A stretch of DNA of 64,000 nt from Flavobacteriaceae bacterium (GCA_026709415.1 JAPOSZ010000030.1:1-64000), one strand, 5' to 3'. Numbered from the stretch's first letter, positions 25,523-37,169 are shown. Notes: generated by a model from the letters alone, not told the origin. Numbers and translations are program-made.

Positions 25523-25897
25523 CTAAAGCTTCTGGTCGTACTTTTGTTGGAAAAAGAGAAAGTAGTTGTACAACAAATAATTGACCTCATATCCGTAATC
25601 GATTCCAAAATCATAATCAATTTGAAAACCGTACAAGTTGGTGTTGTAAAAACTCAAAACTCTTTGATTCCAACTAGAAACAAAAATTCTGTTTTTGGCT
25701 TCGAGGTACTGTTGTGAATAAAAATTTCTTGGTTTCGCATTGGTCAATATCCAACTATTGAAACCAACATCGATAATAATGATTTCATATTCAATTTCTT
25801 CATTGGCAATGCGTATGGTGTCTTTCGATTGTTCTAATTGAGCATTTGTCATCCAAGTAAAACAAACACAAAAAGTAAATACTAGAGTTCGAAGCAC
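25523..25897 (-). CDS. DUF6146-family protein
   Basis: 124 residues from GTG 25897. A signal peptide covers about 1-19 (LVFTFCVCFTWMTNAQ). The body has IIIIDVGFNSWILTNAKPRN, RIFVSSWNQRVLSFYNTNLY and FGIDYGYEVNYLLYNYFLFF, characteristic of the flavobacterial DUF6146 family. Function unknown; the protein is exported. It is the last gene on this strand, and the region up to 25362 on the other strand shows nothing else. Confidence 0.75.
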   Translation of the reverse strand: MLRTLVFTFCVCFTWMTNAQLEQSKDTIRIANEEIEYEIIIIDVGFNSWILTNAKPRNFYSQQYLEAKNRIFVSSWNQRVLSFYNTNLYGFQIDYDFGIDYGYEVNYLLYNYFLFFQQKYDQKL

Positions 25898-26022
25898 CGA
25901 AATAGAATTTTATTCGTGACGTATAAAGCTAAGTTTCTCGCACGTAAAATGTCAATAAACATATTCATTGGTTGGAAGATAACTTGGATTCTATAATGGA
26001 AGAGGGAATATGATATCGGCAA

Positions 26023-27018
26023 CTAGGTGACTATAATCTTGTTTTTAGACTGGATGGCGTCTGTAATTAACTGGGCATGAACTCTGGAATTTTCAATAAA
26101 CCACTTGTTCGTTTTTAATCCCCCGCAAACCACACCGGCTAAAAAAACACCTTCAATATTGGATTCCATCGTTTTCGGATTATATTGAGGCGTTCGGTAC
26201 TGGTCGTCATTGATTTTAATTGAAAGAGATTCTAAAAAATGATAGTTAGGTTTATAACCCGTCATCGCCAAAACAAAGTCATTTGGGATTTCTTTAATAC
26301 CATCAGGCGTTTGAAAAATCAATGAATTGAGTTTGATTTCTAGTACGGTGGAATTAAAATGAGCAATGATTTCTTCTGTTTCAATGCGGTTGACAATATC
26401 GGGGCGAACCCAATACTTGACATTTTCACCAATTTCAGACTCACGAATAATCATCGTCACTGATTTTGCTCCCTTCCGAAAGGTCTCTAACGCCACATCA
26501 ACGGCAGAATTTGCAGAACCGATGACTGCAATGTCCATCGTATAAAATGGATGAGGCTCTTTATAGTAGTGGTGTACTTTAGACAAGTCTTCGCCAGGCA
26601 CATTCAATAGATATGGGTAATCGTAAAACCCAGTGGCAATGACCACATTTTGGGTCTTATAATTCTGCTTTGAAGTACTGATGGTATAACCTCCATTCAG
26701 AGGAAGGATATGATTCACTTGTTCATACAAATGGAGACTTAACTTCCAATTGGAAGCGACCCTACGATAGTATTCTAATGCTTCAAAACGAGTGGGCTTG
26801 GGATTATGAGAAATAAAAGGCACACCACCTATTTCCAAGCGGTCTGAAGTAGAAAAAAAGGTCATGTTTAGTGGGTAATTGTATAATGAATTGACCAAAC
26901 ATCCTTTTTCGATAATGATATAGGATAGTCCTTTTTTAGTCGCTTCAATACCACAGGCCATACCAATAGGCCCACCACCAATTACAATAACATCATACAC
27001 AGTGCAAAATAAAGTCAA
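26023..27018 (-). CDS. YpdA-family flavoprotein (putative thiol-disulfide reductase)
   Basis: 331 residues from TTG 27018; a GTG at 27000 (VYDVIVIGGG) would fit the family N-terminus better. FAD-binding VIGGGPIGMACGIEATKKGL and IIEKG, then the NAD(P)H Rossmann motif AVIGSANSAVDVALETF, then ATGFYDYP are visible. YpdA proteins reduce bacillithiol disulfide in Firmicutes. Flavobacterial homologues are common, but the thiol they act on is less clear. No redox-active CxxC is present, as expected for YpdA. Confidence 0.82.
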   Translation of the reverse strand: MTLFCTVYDVIVIGGGPIGMACGIEATKKGLSYIIIEKGCLVNSLYNYPLNMTFFSTSDRLEIGGVPFISHNPKPTRFEALEYYRRVASNWKLSLHLYEQVNHILPLNGGYTISTSKQNYKTQNVVIATGFYDYPYLLNVPGEDLSKVHHYYKEPHPFYTMDIAVIGSANSAVDVALETFRKGAKSVTMIIRESEIGENVKYWVRPDIVNRIETEEIIAHFNSTVLEIKLNSLIFQTPDGIKEIPNDFVLAMTGYKPNYHFLESLSIKINDDQYRTPQYNPKTMESNIEGVFLAGVVCGGLKTNKWFIENSRVHAQLITDAIQSKNKIIVT

Positions 27019-27054
27019 ACACTAAAATTGATTTCAATTTTAATCCTGACTTTT

Positions 27055-27403
27055 TTATACAGATAAAAGCCCTTGCCAGAACTTAAAATGTTTATTTTCA
27101 AGCGGGCCATTTACTGATAACCATTTGTTGAGATCAACATCAGTAAAATCAGATACCTCTTGTTTTGATTGGCTCACTACATGAAAATCATCATCAAGAA
27201 CTTGGAGTGTTGCGACTCTGTTCAAACGGAGAACACCAAGGGCTTATCAAATTTGCAAAACTTTGCATTCGTTGTTCATGCCTGGTTTTTTGGTGTGGTC
27301 GGAAACTTCTGCTTTACCAACTGGATTTTTTCTCTTTTGGTATGCCTGTAATCGGAGGTTTCAGATCAGTTGGAAAGGGAACTTCTTCTAATCCATTTTC
27401 CAT
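27055..27403 (-). pseudogene. frameshifted remnant of an unidentified gene
   Basis: Three minus-strand frame segments look coding when joined. ATG 27403 begins MENGLEEVPFPTDLKPPITG. A middle part reads QLVKQKFPTTPKNQA. The last part reads RLNRVATLQVLDDDFHVVSQ, SKQEVSDFTDVDLNKWLSVN, ending at stop 27055. At least two shifts and an in-frame stop separate them. I cannot name a family. The codon content and protein-like ending suggest a decayed gene. The plus-strand frames at the same place are shadows. Confidence 0.35.
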
Positions 27404-27409
27404 ACGCCA

Positions 27410-27610
27410 AGATTACTCCATGAGATAAAAAGATTCGACTTTTAGTTGGAGATGGTATGAAAATTTATTGATGAGGAACAATATATAGTTTGAAAATAGA
27501 CATGCTACAAATGAATATACTAAACATGTGTTGATTGGCTTAGTAATGCAACATAAGATGAAAAAAAACAAAACAGCATTCAAAAGGCCATATAGATTAA
27601 ACGAAAATGA
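27410..27610. repeat. diverged dispersed repeat, copy A
   Basis: It aligns with 30990-31180. Shared blocks are ccaaga...agattcga.ttt, then gg.atggtatgaa, then ca.cataagatg, and finally caaaa...ccatata.attaaacgaaaat. Spacing is similar over about 190 bases. Neither copy has an open frame. They are probably remnants of the same insertion element. No gene signal is seen in 27611-27736. Confidence 0.45.
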
Positions 27611-27736
27611 GTCTTGAAATGTTGGAATTAATTGTGAAAACAGACGATATTCAAGATTTGCTAAACTTGAAAATACGAATAGGTTCTGTTTGACATGATG
27701 CTCAGCGAATCAAAAACACACGAAATGATGCATCCT

Positions 27737-29227
27737 TCATAGAGAGTATTCAATCCCCAAATCATTAGACCTCACTTCTCGTAATTTCTCTCTAAGTTTT
27801 TGTTTAAACTCTTCTACTTGAGGGGCATAATTGGGATCTAAAGCCAAATTAGTGTATTGGCCTGGATCCGAATGCATATCAAATAACTCTATTCCCGATG
27901 AAGCATCTTCTTTATATTGGATATAGGCCCATTGATCGGTTCGCAATAAATAAGTATGTCCATCTTGAGTCACAGAAAAAGCCATATCTCTGACAGAATG
28001 TTGTGGATTATCTAATGTTGGCACCAAACTCTTTCCTTGAAGGTGTTTTGAATACGAAAGTCCTGTTAATTCGGCTATAGTCGGATATAAATCCAATAAT
28101 TCTACAAAGGAATGACACACTGATGGGGCCTTTCCTGGAACTTTAATGATTAGAGGAACCCTTGCAGATTCTTCTTTAACACTGACTTTCATCCAAAATT
28201 CATGTTCTCCCAAATGAAACCCATGATCTGAAGTAAAAATAACGATGGTGTTGTCTTCCAAACCTTCTTCTTTTAACGTTCTCAATACCTGACCGACTTG
28301 AGCATCCATATATGAAACAGAGGCGTAATAAGCAGCAATTGCCTTTTGTTTTTGTGTATCGTTCATTTGGTTTTTGACACTATTGACATAGTTAATTCCG
28401 ACTCTTGGAATATCAGACCAATCGTCGGGTGGGTTATTTGGTAAAATAATGGATTCATAAGGGTAGTCATCGAAATAATTTCTAGGGGCTACGAAAGGCA
28501 CATGGGGTCTAACAAATCCAACGGCAAGAAAAAAAGATTTGTCTTTGTGTTGCTTGATTAATTCAGATGCTTTGGCCGCTGTTTTACCATCAGAATGTAC
28601 CAAATCATCTCCATCTGCTTTAACAATAGTCATCACATTTCCTCCTTTAATCGGTAATGTCCCATTCGGATTATCTTGAACCAATTCTCCTGCCCCCGGA
28701 ACTTTCCATTCTGGTCCAGGGCTGTTGAACTTTTCTGTCCAAGAATCATCGTCATCTTTTCCGTCTAAACCGTTTTCGATGTCTTTTGGGACTCGCATAT
28801 GAAATATTTTACTCACCCGAGCCGTATAATACCCGTTTTTTTTAAAAAGTTGTGGCCAAGTATCTCGATTTGGACCGATGGCTTCTCTTCCACTGACGTA
28901 TCCGAAGACTTTTGTGGCACTAGGATAATAACCCGATAAAAAGGACGCTCTTGATGGACCGCAAACAGGATACTGACAATAAGCTTTGGTATACATGGTT
29001 CCTTCAGAAGCTAGTTGATCGATGTACGGGGTTTTTACAACGGGATTTCCATAGGAAGACACGGCTTTTGCTGTTAAATCATCAGAAATGATGAATAAAA
29101 CATTCATCTTATCCGTGACAAAAGGCTTTTCATCACGACGACCGACATCGATATCATTAATGACAGATTTTGGTTCTTTTCCAGAGAAAAAGAAAATAAA
29201 AAGAAATAATACGTATAATTTATGCAT
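27737..29227 (-). CDS. sulfatase (iduronate-2-sulfatase-like)
   Basis: 496 residues from ATG 29227, with a signal-like hydrophobic start (1-15). Sulfatase motifs are NVLFIISDDL (metal-binding Asp pair) and CQYPVCGPSRASFLSG, with Cys89 in CxPSR to be converted to formylglycine. Also present are FVRPHVPFVAP and IVIFTSDHGFHLGEHEFWMK. The arrangement resembles iduronate-2-sulfatase-type S1 sulfatases. It is followed on the same strand by a second sulfatase upstream at 29331. The likely substrate is a sulfated marine polysaccharide, but there is no SusCD pair or glycoside hydrolase beside it. Confidence 0.88.
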   Translation of the reverse strand: MHKLYVLFLFIFFFSGKEPKSVINDIDVGRRDEKPFVTDKMNVLFIISDDLTAKAVSSYGNPVVKTPYIDQLASEGTMYTKAYCQYPVCGPSRASFLSGYYPSATKVFGYVSGREAIGPNRDTWPQLFKKNGYYTARVSKIFHMRVPKDIENGLDGKDDDDSWTEKFNSPGPEWKVPGAGELVQDNPNGTLPIKGGNVMTIVKADGDDLVHSDGKTAAKASELIKQHKDKSFFLAVGFVRPHVPFVAPRNYFDDYPYESIILPNNPPDDWSDIPRVGINYVNSVKNQMNDTQKQKAIAAYYASVSYMDAQVGQVLRTLKEEGLEDNTIVIFTSDHGFHLGEHEFWMKVSVKEESARVPLIIKVPGKAPSVCHSFVELLDLYPTIAELTGLSYSKHLQGKSLVPTLDNPQHSVRDMAFSVTQDGHTYLLRTDQWAYIQYKEDASSGIELFDMHSDPGQYTNLALDPNYAPQVEEFKQKLREKLREVRSNDLGIEYSL

Positions 29228-29330
29228 GGCTTCGTATTCTATTTGCTTTTTTTGTTCTATTCCGACGTATTTGATAGAAATCTAAATCTTCGCAGAAGCA
29301 TAGCATGTTCTGTCTAAAACTTTGGTTTGG

Positions 29331-30656
29331 TTAATCGTATCCTGGAGTGGTTTGGCTGAGAATATTCCTAAGTTCTACTATTTTCTTTACATCTTCTAAA
29401 TCTAAAACGTCAACATGAATTGGTGTGCGTTCTAGGGGGTCATCAATCATATTGAACACATCTCCATTTCTATATACCTTCCATTGTTTGTCATGTATGT
29501 AGATGGCCTTTTTAAACTTTCCCCAATTGGGAGCGTAATGACAGTAGACCCATTGTCTTGGTTCACTATTCTCTCCTATTAATTGAGAATAAAAACTGAT
29601 GCCATCGAGCTGTTCATCGATAACGTTAATTCCAGCAACATCGAGTAAGGTTGGCATAAAATCAGTGAAATCAATTAGATGATTATTGATAGAACCTTGA
29701 GTTATTGTCCCTGGCCAGTAGGCAATCAAGGGGACATGAGTTCCGGCACTAGTGGTTAATCCTTTTCCTCCTTGTATCTGGTGACCATTTTGACGGGATG
29801 TTATTTTTCTACTAGTTCCATTATCACTCAAAAATAAGAGTAAGGTATTGTTAGTTAGCCCTTTATTTTCGACCATATGGACAATTTTACCAACCAATTT
29901 ATCCATATATTGAACCATGGATCCAAAATACTTTGGATGATTGATTGAAGGCGTCTCCAATTCGAAAGTTTCATTATCGGGTGTTGGTTCAAAGGGGTCG
30001 TGTGGCAACACCATGGGATAGTAAATCAAAAATGGATGGTCTGAGTTCTTCTCAATGAATTGATCGATATAATCAACAAAATAATCCGGACCATAACCTG
30101 GGTATTTTTTGGCCTCCCCTCCGTTATCCTTGATGCTTAGTTTGGGAGTTTTATATCGTGAACCTAATTGGTCTATTTGCCACAAACAATAATCATTGAA
30201 TCCAGCGTCTTCTGGTCTTGATCCGATTTTTCCACCAGCTAATCTTTGTTGTTTTGAATTCCCAAACAATTGCCACTTCCCAACGATGAGTGTTTCATAG
30301 CCTTGCTGCTTGAAATAATTTGCAAAAGTCGTTTCTCGAGAATCCAAAAGTCCAAAACCAAGATAGTTTTTGTGATTGTATTTTCCAGTCATTAATTGCA
30401 CACGTGAAGGGGTGCATAAAGGCGTCGAATAAGCATGATTGAAACGCATTCCATGGTTTGCCAAAAAATCAAGATTTGGTGTGTTATAATCATCACTGCC
30501 ATAGACCCCCAAACCTTCAATACCCAAATCATCTGCCATAATCAAAATGATATTGGGTCTTTCATTTTCTTCTAAGATGAAGCTATCTATGTTTTTGATG
30601 CAGACTGGAAGTAAAACTGAAATGATGTAGTGTAAATACATGAGAACAGTGATCAT
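29331..30656 (-). CDS. sulfatase (arylsulfatase-type)
   Basis: 441 residues from ATG 30656, with an N-terminal hydrophobic segment. It contains RPNIILIMADDLGIEGLGVY, STPLCTPSRVQLMTGKY with Cys81 as the formylglycine precursor, KWQLFGN, LPHDPFEPT and LLLFLSDNGT. It is a distinct subfamily from the neighbouring sulfatase at 27737, which it precedes by about 100 bases in the same direction, so the two may form an operon. A formylglycine-generating enzyme or anSME is not in the window. Confidence 0.87.
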   Translation of the reverse strand: MITVLMYLHYIISVLLPVCIKNIDSFILEENERPNIILIMADDLGIEGLGVYGSDDYNTPNLDFLANHGMRFNHAYSTPLCTPSRVQLMTGKYNHKNYLGFGLLDSRETTFANYFKQQGYETLIVGKWQLFGNSKQQRLAGGKIGSRPEDAGFNDYCLWQIDQLGSRYKTPKLSIKDNGGEAKKYPGYGPDYFVDYIDQFIEKNSDHPFLIYYPMVLPHDPFEPTPDNETFELETPSINHPKYFGSMVQYMDKLVGKIVHMVENKGLTNNTLLLFLSDNGTSRKITSRQNGHQIQGGKGLTTSAGTHVPLIAYWPGTITQGSINNHLIDFTDFMPTLLDVAGINVIDEQLDGISFYSQLIGENSEPRQWVYCHYAPNWGKFKKAIYIHDKQWKVYRNGDVFNMIDDPLERTPIHVDVLDLEDVKKIVELRNILSQTTPGYD

Positions 30657-30989
30657 AGCTAAAACAGTTGCTCCTTAAAAGCTCAAATATAATCCATGAG
30701 TCCGTTTTTATATTCGGCATCAAAGGGTTGCATATTCATTCGATTTAGTCTTTCAATGCAAGGAAATACGTCCATTGTTTATAAAACCTTTCGTAAAGGT
30801 TAAAAAACCATCATCGCCAAACGAACTCTTTGCATCCCGTCGAAGCTCAAAAGCATTCTCAAATTGGAGCCATATTCAACAGGCTAGTGCAACATAATCC
30901 ATGGGGATTAAATTAAGGGGGACAGTTTGGAGTTTAGTATCAAATTGAGATAGGTTGGCAGGGTTCGCCCTGTAGCCCATTTTTTTTCA

Positions 30990-31180
30990 CACCAAGACTC
31001 ACGCAACAAAATAGAAGGATTCGATTTTCGGTAGGGGAATGGTATGAAGACGTACAGACAAGGCAGTGATAAATATTAAAACTTGTCCTTTCAATATGGG
31101 GTAACACAACATAGGTTGGAAAGAACAAATAGCTCTCAAAAGTCCGTATAAAGGATTAAACGAAAATCAATCGGAAAAAA
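30990..31180. repeat. diverged dispersed repeat, copy B
   Basis: Aligns with copy A at 27410-27610 in order and spacing. Both contain ggattcgatttt or agattcgactttt, then atggtatgaa, and both end with attaaacgaaaat. A short piece also resembles 38780-38810 (gttcgttttcggtatggg). No open frame spans it. The rest of 30657-31253 (597 bases without a gene) shows nothing else I can support. Confidence 0.45.
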
Positions 31181-31253
31181 GAGGGGGTCATTCTAAAAAT
31201 CTTCGTTTGTGGGTTTGATGAAGTCGAATGGTAAGAGAGGAATTTTATTTCAA

Positions 31254-32309
31254 TCACTTAGCCATTAGTGATTGGCGTAAAAAAAGACTCCCCACACAAA
31301 TGATAAGAAAAATTAATGCCATCCGTAGTCCTGCAACAAACCATAAAGTCAAGACCGATATAATCCAGTACAATGGAAAAATAATGGCCCCAAAAGCATA
31401 TTTCATTGAATTATAAAATAATTGCGTATCAAAGAGCTTAAGGACTTTCTTTAGAATTTGAAAAACAATCCAATTGGGGAATTCTAATAACTGGATGAAT
31501 AAAGTAGACTTCATTTTTGGAGGGGCTTTTTTTGAATGAAAAGGCAATTTCTTTTTTAGATGTTGAAAATGAGCTTTAGCCGATTGATTATCCACAAATC
31601 GCCATTGATGCTCAAAGCCTTCTTCAATTTCAGGAAGCCATAAACAGTTTTTAATTTCTTCGGCGAGTTCTTTTTTTATTTCATTGATGATGATGGGAAG
31701 TTTTTTTGTTTTTGAAAGAAAGTTCCGCACTAAAATCGGCTTTCCAAAGAACAAGTGTACAGTTCCTCTTGGAGCAGACAAATGACTGTAGTTAAGCCCA
31801 ACTGGTTGCAAATAGATGTTGGTTGACAGATAGTCTTTTTGAGACTCTAGTGCAAGTCGACTACTTCCTTTGGATAAGGGTTTGAGATATCTGTTTAAAT
31901 TTTGACCGGCTTCAGGAAACATGATAAGGGATGTTTTATTTCCTAGCAATGCTCTGCATTGAGCGAACACATCACGATTTTTTGAAAGTTTTTCATAGCC
32001 GTCTCGCATCCGATAGATTGGCAACATACCTATAGCACTCAAAAACCATGAAAATCGTTTGTTGAAGACATCACTTCTCGTTAATGAAATCACTTTTCTA
32101 GGAGTATATGCCCCCAATAAAAGGGCGTCTAAAAATCCATTACAGTGATTGGCGCAATAGATGATGCCAGCATTTTTGGGAATGTTTTTTTTACCATAAA
32201 CAACGACACTTTTAAAATATAGGACATTAAAAAGTTTGCATATATTCTTGATGGTGATATAGCAAATTGATTTTGCAAAATGATTTATAGAATTAAAAAA
32301 TAACTTCAA
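31254..32309 (-). CDS. lysophospholipid acyltransferase family protein (PlsC-like)
   Basis: 351 residues from ATG 32309. The acyltransferase blocks are GIIYCANHCNGFLDALLLGA (the H...D motif), GMLPIYR, MFPEAGQNLNRYLKPLSKGS (FPEG-like) and LQPVGLNYS. The C-terminal hundred residues hold two or three membrane helices (FGAIIFPLYWIISVLTLWFV and following). It probably transfers acyl chains in glycerolipid or ornithine/aminolipid synthesis at the inner membrane. The second Gly of FPEG is displaced (FPEAG). It is divergent from the TonB receptor, with 94 bases between starts. Confidence 0.83.
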   Translation of the reverse strand: MKLFFNSINHFAKSICYITIKNICKLFNVLYFKSVVVYGKKNIPKNAGIIYCANHCNGFLDALLLGAYTPRKVISLTRSDVFNKRFSWFLSAIGMLPIYRMRDGYEKLSKNRDVFAQCRALLGNKTSLIMFPEAGQNLNRYLKPLSKGSSRLALESQKDYLSTNIYLQPVGLNYSHLSAPRGTVHLFFGKPILVRNFLSKTKKLPIIINEIKKELAEEIKNCLWLPEIEEGFEHQWRFVDNQSAKAHFQHLKKKLPFHSKKAPPKMKSTLFIQLLEFPNWIVFQILKKVLKLFDTQLFYNSMKYAFGAIIFPLYWIISVLTLWFVAGLRMALIFLIICVGSLFLRQSLMAK

Positions 32310-32403
32310 TGTTGATAAATTCGCATTTTTAATTGTCTTTGCTCAATAAAATAAGACAACCTCTATAGATAAAACCATTGAACTACAAAAAGATAAAAAA
32401 CCA

Positions 32404-35274
32404 ATGAGAAAAAAGAATTTAATCGTTAGTGCGACCAGCATTCAAATATTTTTTCTTTTTCTGGGTGTTACTTTAAAAGCACAAATATCAGGAAAAGTAG
32501 TGGATTCAGATGGACTTCCAATTGTTTCTGCTTCGATTGTTATCGAAAATCAATCCAACACCATCACTGATTTTGACGGAAACTTTACCCTACCCACACC
32601 TAATTCGTTTCCAGTTATATTGGAAATTTATCAGTCGGGATATGTTTCCAAAGAATTAGAGTTATTTACCGAAAGCCAGGAATTGGTGATATACCTTCAA
32701 AGGGGTCAAAATCTGGATGAAGTCATTGTGACGGCGGGTCGAAGACCAGAAAAAATACAAGATGCCCCGAATTCAGTGTCCGTTATTTTAGGAAGAGAAA
32801 TAGCTAGTAAACCATTACACAATCCCGTACTGTACTTAGAAAAACTAGCTGGAATAGACCTAAATCGACAATCAGGCGGTCGCGTGAATATCAATTTGAG
32901 AGGACCAGCAGGATTATTGATAACAGATACGTATGTGATGCAGGATTATCGTGGAATCGTCCAAGCGGGATTGAATGTCTTTGACCAAAATGCCACAGCG
33001 CTCATTGCCCTTGATTTAGAACGAGTCGAAGTGGTTCGAGGTCCTGTTTCAAGTCTTTATGGACCTGGCGTATCATCCGGTGTGGTTCATTTTCTTTCAA
33101 AAGACCCCTTTAGATATCCTGGCACAGAAATCGAATTAGTAGGCGGCAATTTAGATACCTATAGAACCCAATTGAGGCATGCTGGCACGAATAATAAGAA
33201 AAACTTTGGCTATAAAATCAATGTGGGATATCAGCAAAATGGGGAATGGGATCTTCCCATACAAAGAGGCCTGACCGATCCAAATGATGAAATTGAAATC
33301 GATAACTATAAGCAATACACGAATTCTATTCGAGCGGATGGGTCACTTTATTTTAAACTGAAAAATAATTTCAATATCACAGCGGTGGGAGGATTCACCA
33401 ATTTGAAAGCCAATTTCTGGTCTGATCGAGGGCCCGTATATCAAGAAGATGCCGATGATGTTTTCTTTCAAGCTCGAGCACAAAACGATCATTTCTTTTT
33501 TCAATTTGTTTATAACTCCAATATCAATAATCCTGACAAAAAGGGGTACCTTTATTTTACCGGTGAGGAAGCCGTGATCGATATTAATCAAACGGAAATA
33601 CAAATTCAGTACAACAATCAATTATCATTCATGAACACCGAATATACCTTGGGAGTTGAAAGACGTTCGAGTCAATTTGATTCTCCTGTTATTTTCGGAA
33701 GAAACGATGTCAATGATGATTTAACCATTACGGGAGCCTATTTCCAAACGAAATCCGAGGTTATTCCAAAATTAGAGTTGGTATTATCGGGACGAACGGA
33801 TCACTATGGCTATAGCGATGAAGTGAGCTTTTCACCGAATGCGGCCTTAGTCTTTAAACCCAATTTGAAACATACTTTCAGAGGCTCATTTAGTCAGACT
33901 TATGTTACCCCTGGTGCGATAGACTTGTATACAGATTTTCCATTTATACGACAACAAGAATTAGATCTGTGGCTTTATGGTGGAAAAAATCCAATCAATA
34001 TTCCAGTCAATCCTGAAATCCAATTTTTAGAACCATTGATTCCAAATCAAACTGGATTGGGAGTTAATCACGCCACGGTTGTCGGAATCTTTCATCAACA
34101 ATTTGGTTTGCCCAATGCAGGTTTAAATGGACTAACCCCATGGCAAGCTGTGGATGGTGGTGTGGCTCAATTTGCTCAGAATCTAGGAATAAACCCCAGT
34201 TTATTGCCTAGTTTTTCCGGACATATGCAAGATCCACAGCTTTTAGCAGAACTAAGTGGAAGAGAGATTACCAAGGGCATTACCATTGGTATTGATGGCC
34301 AACCTTTGGAACCTCGGAGTACGCAAGAGGCCAAACTAAGAAGTGAAGTGAATTTTGAAGTAGGCTGGAAAGGAATTATCGGAGATAAAGTGCAGTTATC
34401 ATTAGATGTATTTAACCTCACGGGTCGAGATTTCAGTGTCATCAGACAAGTCACACCACTCGTTGCATTCCCTAATTTAAGGACTGATTTAAGAGAATCA
34501 ATTGAAGAAGGGGGTGGGTTAAACAGTACGATTCGAGAACATATCTTGCGATATGTACAAGGGGTTTATGGGTCATTACGAGTGCCTCTGACAGGATTAC
34601 CTGCTGGAATTGTTGGACCGAACCCGATACCATCCGCAGATCAAGTGGTTCAACTACTTTGGACTTCAGCAGTTCGACCACTCTATCAAGGAGCTGCTCA
34701 AGGTTTGGAACAATTGGTTTATGGTCCCAACGGGGACCAGAATGCAGCGGGAGTACTTGGGGTTGTTCGCAGCGACAAAAATCCAGATCGAGAAAAACCG
34801 GTGGTGATGTATTCGTATACCGATAGTAATATTGATAAAGTCACCTACACGGGGGTCGATTTTGGCAGTCAAATAGCATTGACTCAAGATATTTCAGCGT
34901 ATGCCAATTATTCATGGGTCAGTCAAAATATTTGGAGAGGCAAAGAATTAGGTCCCAAAGCAACGGAATCAGATTTTTTTGGCTTAAACAAACCGCAACA
35001 TCGACTTCGACTGGGATTTAATTATAACCCGACAGATGGCTTCAATTTTGGTGTAGGGACTCTTTATTCTTCTAAATTTGAGTCTTTGTTGTCGCCACTT
35101 TATAATGGCGAGGTTGACTCACGCGTTATAGTGAACGCTAATGTAGGATATGGCTTAGAGAACATCTCGCTCTCTTTGAATGTAGACAATCTTTTTGGAA
35201 CAGAATATTCTTTATTTCCTCGTATGCCGATAATTGGCAGAAGAGTACTGGCAACGGTTCGTTATCGTTTTTAA
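32404..35274 (+). CDS. TonB-dependent outer-membrane receptor
   Basis: 956 residues from ATG 32404. A signal peptide is at about 1-26, then a CarboxypepD-reg domain (ISGKVVDSDGLPIVSASIVI, DFDGNFTLP). The plug begins LDEVIVTAGRRPEKIQDAPN and has LERVEVVRGPVSSLYGPGV. The barrel ends RRVLATVRYRF with the terminal Phe. A long region (about 520-800) is unusually rich in Pro/Gly/Asn loop sequence, such as GLTPWQAVDGGVAQFAQNLG. No SusD follows, so it is a stand-alone receptor with unknown ligand. Confidence 0.88.
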   Translation: MRKKNLIVSATSIQIFFLFLGVTLKAQISGKVVDSDGLPIVSASIVIENQSNTITDFDGNFTLPTPNSFPVILEIYQSGYVSKELELFTESQELVIYLQRGQNLDEVIVTAGRRPEKIQDAPNSVSVILGREIASKPLHNPVLYLEKLAGIDLNRQSGGRVNINLRGPAGLLITDTYVMQDYRGIVQAGLNVFDQNATALIALDLERVEVVRGPVSSLYGPGVSSGVVHFLSKDPFRYPGTEIELVGGNLDTYRTQLRHAGTNNKKNFGYKINVGYQQNGEWDLPIQRGLTDPNDEIEIDNYKQYTNSIRADGSLYFKLKNNFNITAVGGFTNLKANFWSDRGPVYQEDADDVFFQARAQNDHFFFQFVYNSNINNPDKKGYLYFTGEEAVIDINQTEIQIQYNNQLSFMNTEYTLGVERRSSQFDSPVIFGRNDVNDDLTITGAYFQTKSEVIPKLELVLSGRTDHYGYSDEVSFSPNAALVFKPNLKHTFRGSFSQTYVTPGAIDLYTDFPFIRQQELDLWLYGGKNPINIPVNPEIQFLEPLIPNQTGLGVNHATVVGIFHQQFGLPNAGLNGLTPWQAVDGGVAQFAQNLGINPSLLPSFSGHMQDPQLLAELSGREITKGITIGIDGQPLEPRSTQEAKLRSEVNFEVGWKGIIGDKVQLSLDVFNLTGRDFSVIRQVTPLVAFPNLRTDLRESIEEGGGLNSTIREHILRYVQGVYGSLRVPLTGLPAGIVGPNPIPSADQVVQLLWTSAVRPLYQGAAQGLEQLVYGPNGDQNAAGVLGVVRSDKNPDREKPVVMYSYTDSNIDKVTYTGVDFGSQIALTQDISAYANYSWVSQNIWRGKELGPKATESDFFGLNKPQHRLRLGFNYNPTDGFNFGVGTLYSSKFESLLSPLYNGEVDSRVIVNANVGYGLENISLSLNVDNLFGTEYSLFPRMPIIGRRVLATVRYRF

Positions 35275-35345
35275 AATAGGCCGTAAAGAGTAAAATCAAA
35301 GTGGTTCTTCGGGTTTTCCTCTGATAAAATTCAAGGCGAGTCACT

Positions 35346-35353
35346 TATATTTG
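35346..35353 (+). promoter_or_regulatory. -7 box TATATTTG upstream of atpD
   Basis: Exact TAnnTTTG match 22 bases before ATG 35376. It marks the probable promoter of the atpD-atpC pair. No clear -33 TTTG is visible. Confidence 0.45.
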
Positions 35354-35372
35354 CGGGCGAAAAATTCAATAG

Positions 35373-36881
<1,509 letters not shown>

Positions 36882-36890
36882 TCATAACCA

Positions 36891-37169
36891 ATGCACTTAG
36901 AGATCATCTCTCCAGAAGCGGTCTTATTATCACAAAATGTTCTGAGTGTGGGAGTGCCTGGAACGGCCGGATCATTTCAAGTACTTAATAACCATGCCCC
37001 CATAGTTTCGACTTTGGAAAAGGGAGTCGTAAAAATTGCTTCAGATCAACCCGTCGTATTGAGCTCCAATCAATTTCATGTTGAAAATCAAGGAAATTAC
37101 TGGACCTTTGAAATCAATTCTGGAGTGTTTGAAATGCGAAACAATAAAGCGATTTTATTAATTGAATAA
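36891..37169 (+). CDS. atpC: ATP synthase F1 subunit epsilon
   Basis: 92 residues from ATG 36891. It contains only the beta-sandwich domain: MHLEIISPEAVLLSQNVLSV, GVPGTAGSFQVLNNHAPIVS, LEKGVVKI. The C-terminal helical hairpin of E. coli epsilon is absent, as is usual for Bacteroidetes. It sits 9 bases after atpD. Its stop codon abuts the recX stop with no intervening base. Confidence 0.93.
   Translation: MHLEIISPEAVLLSQNVLSVGVPGTAGSFQVLNNHAPIVSTLEKGVVKIASDQPVVLSSNQFHVENQGNYWTFEINSGVFEMRNNKAILLIE

Noticed and set aside
25442..25717. plus-strand ORF of 91 codons
   Set aside because: Antisense to the DUF6146 gene, whose family motifs are clear.
27165..27428. plus-strand ORF of 87 codons
   Set aside because: The opposite strand shows better protein-like segments with a natural C-terminus; the plus frame is probably a shadow of the decayed minus-strand gene.
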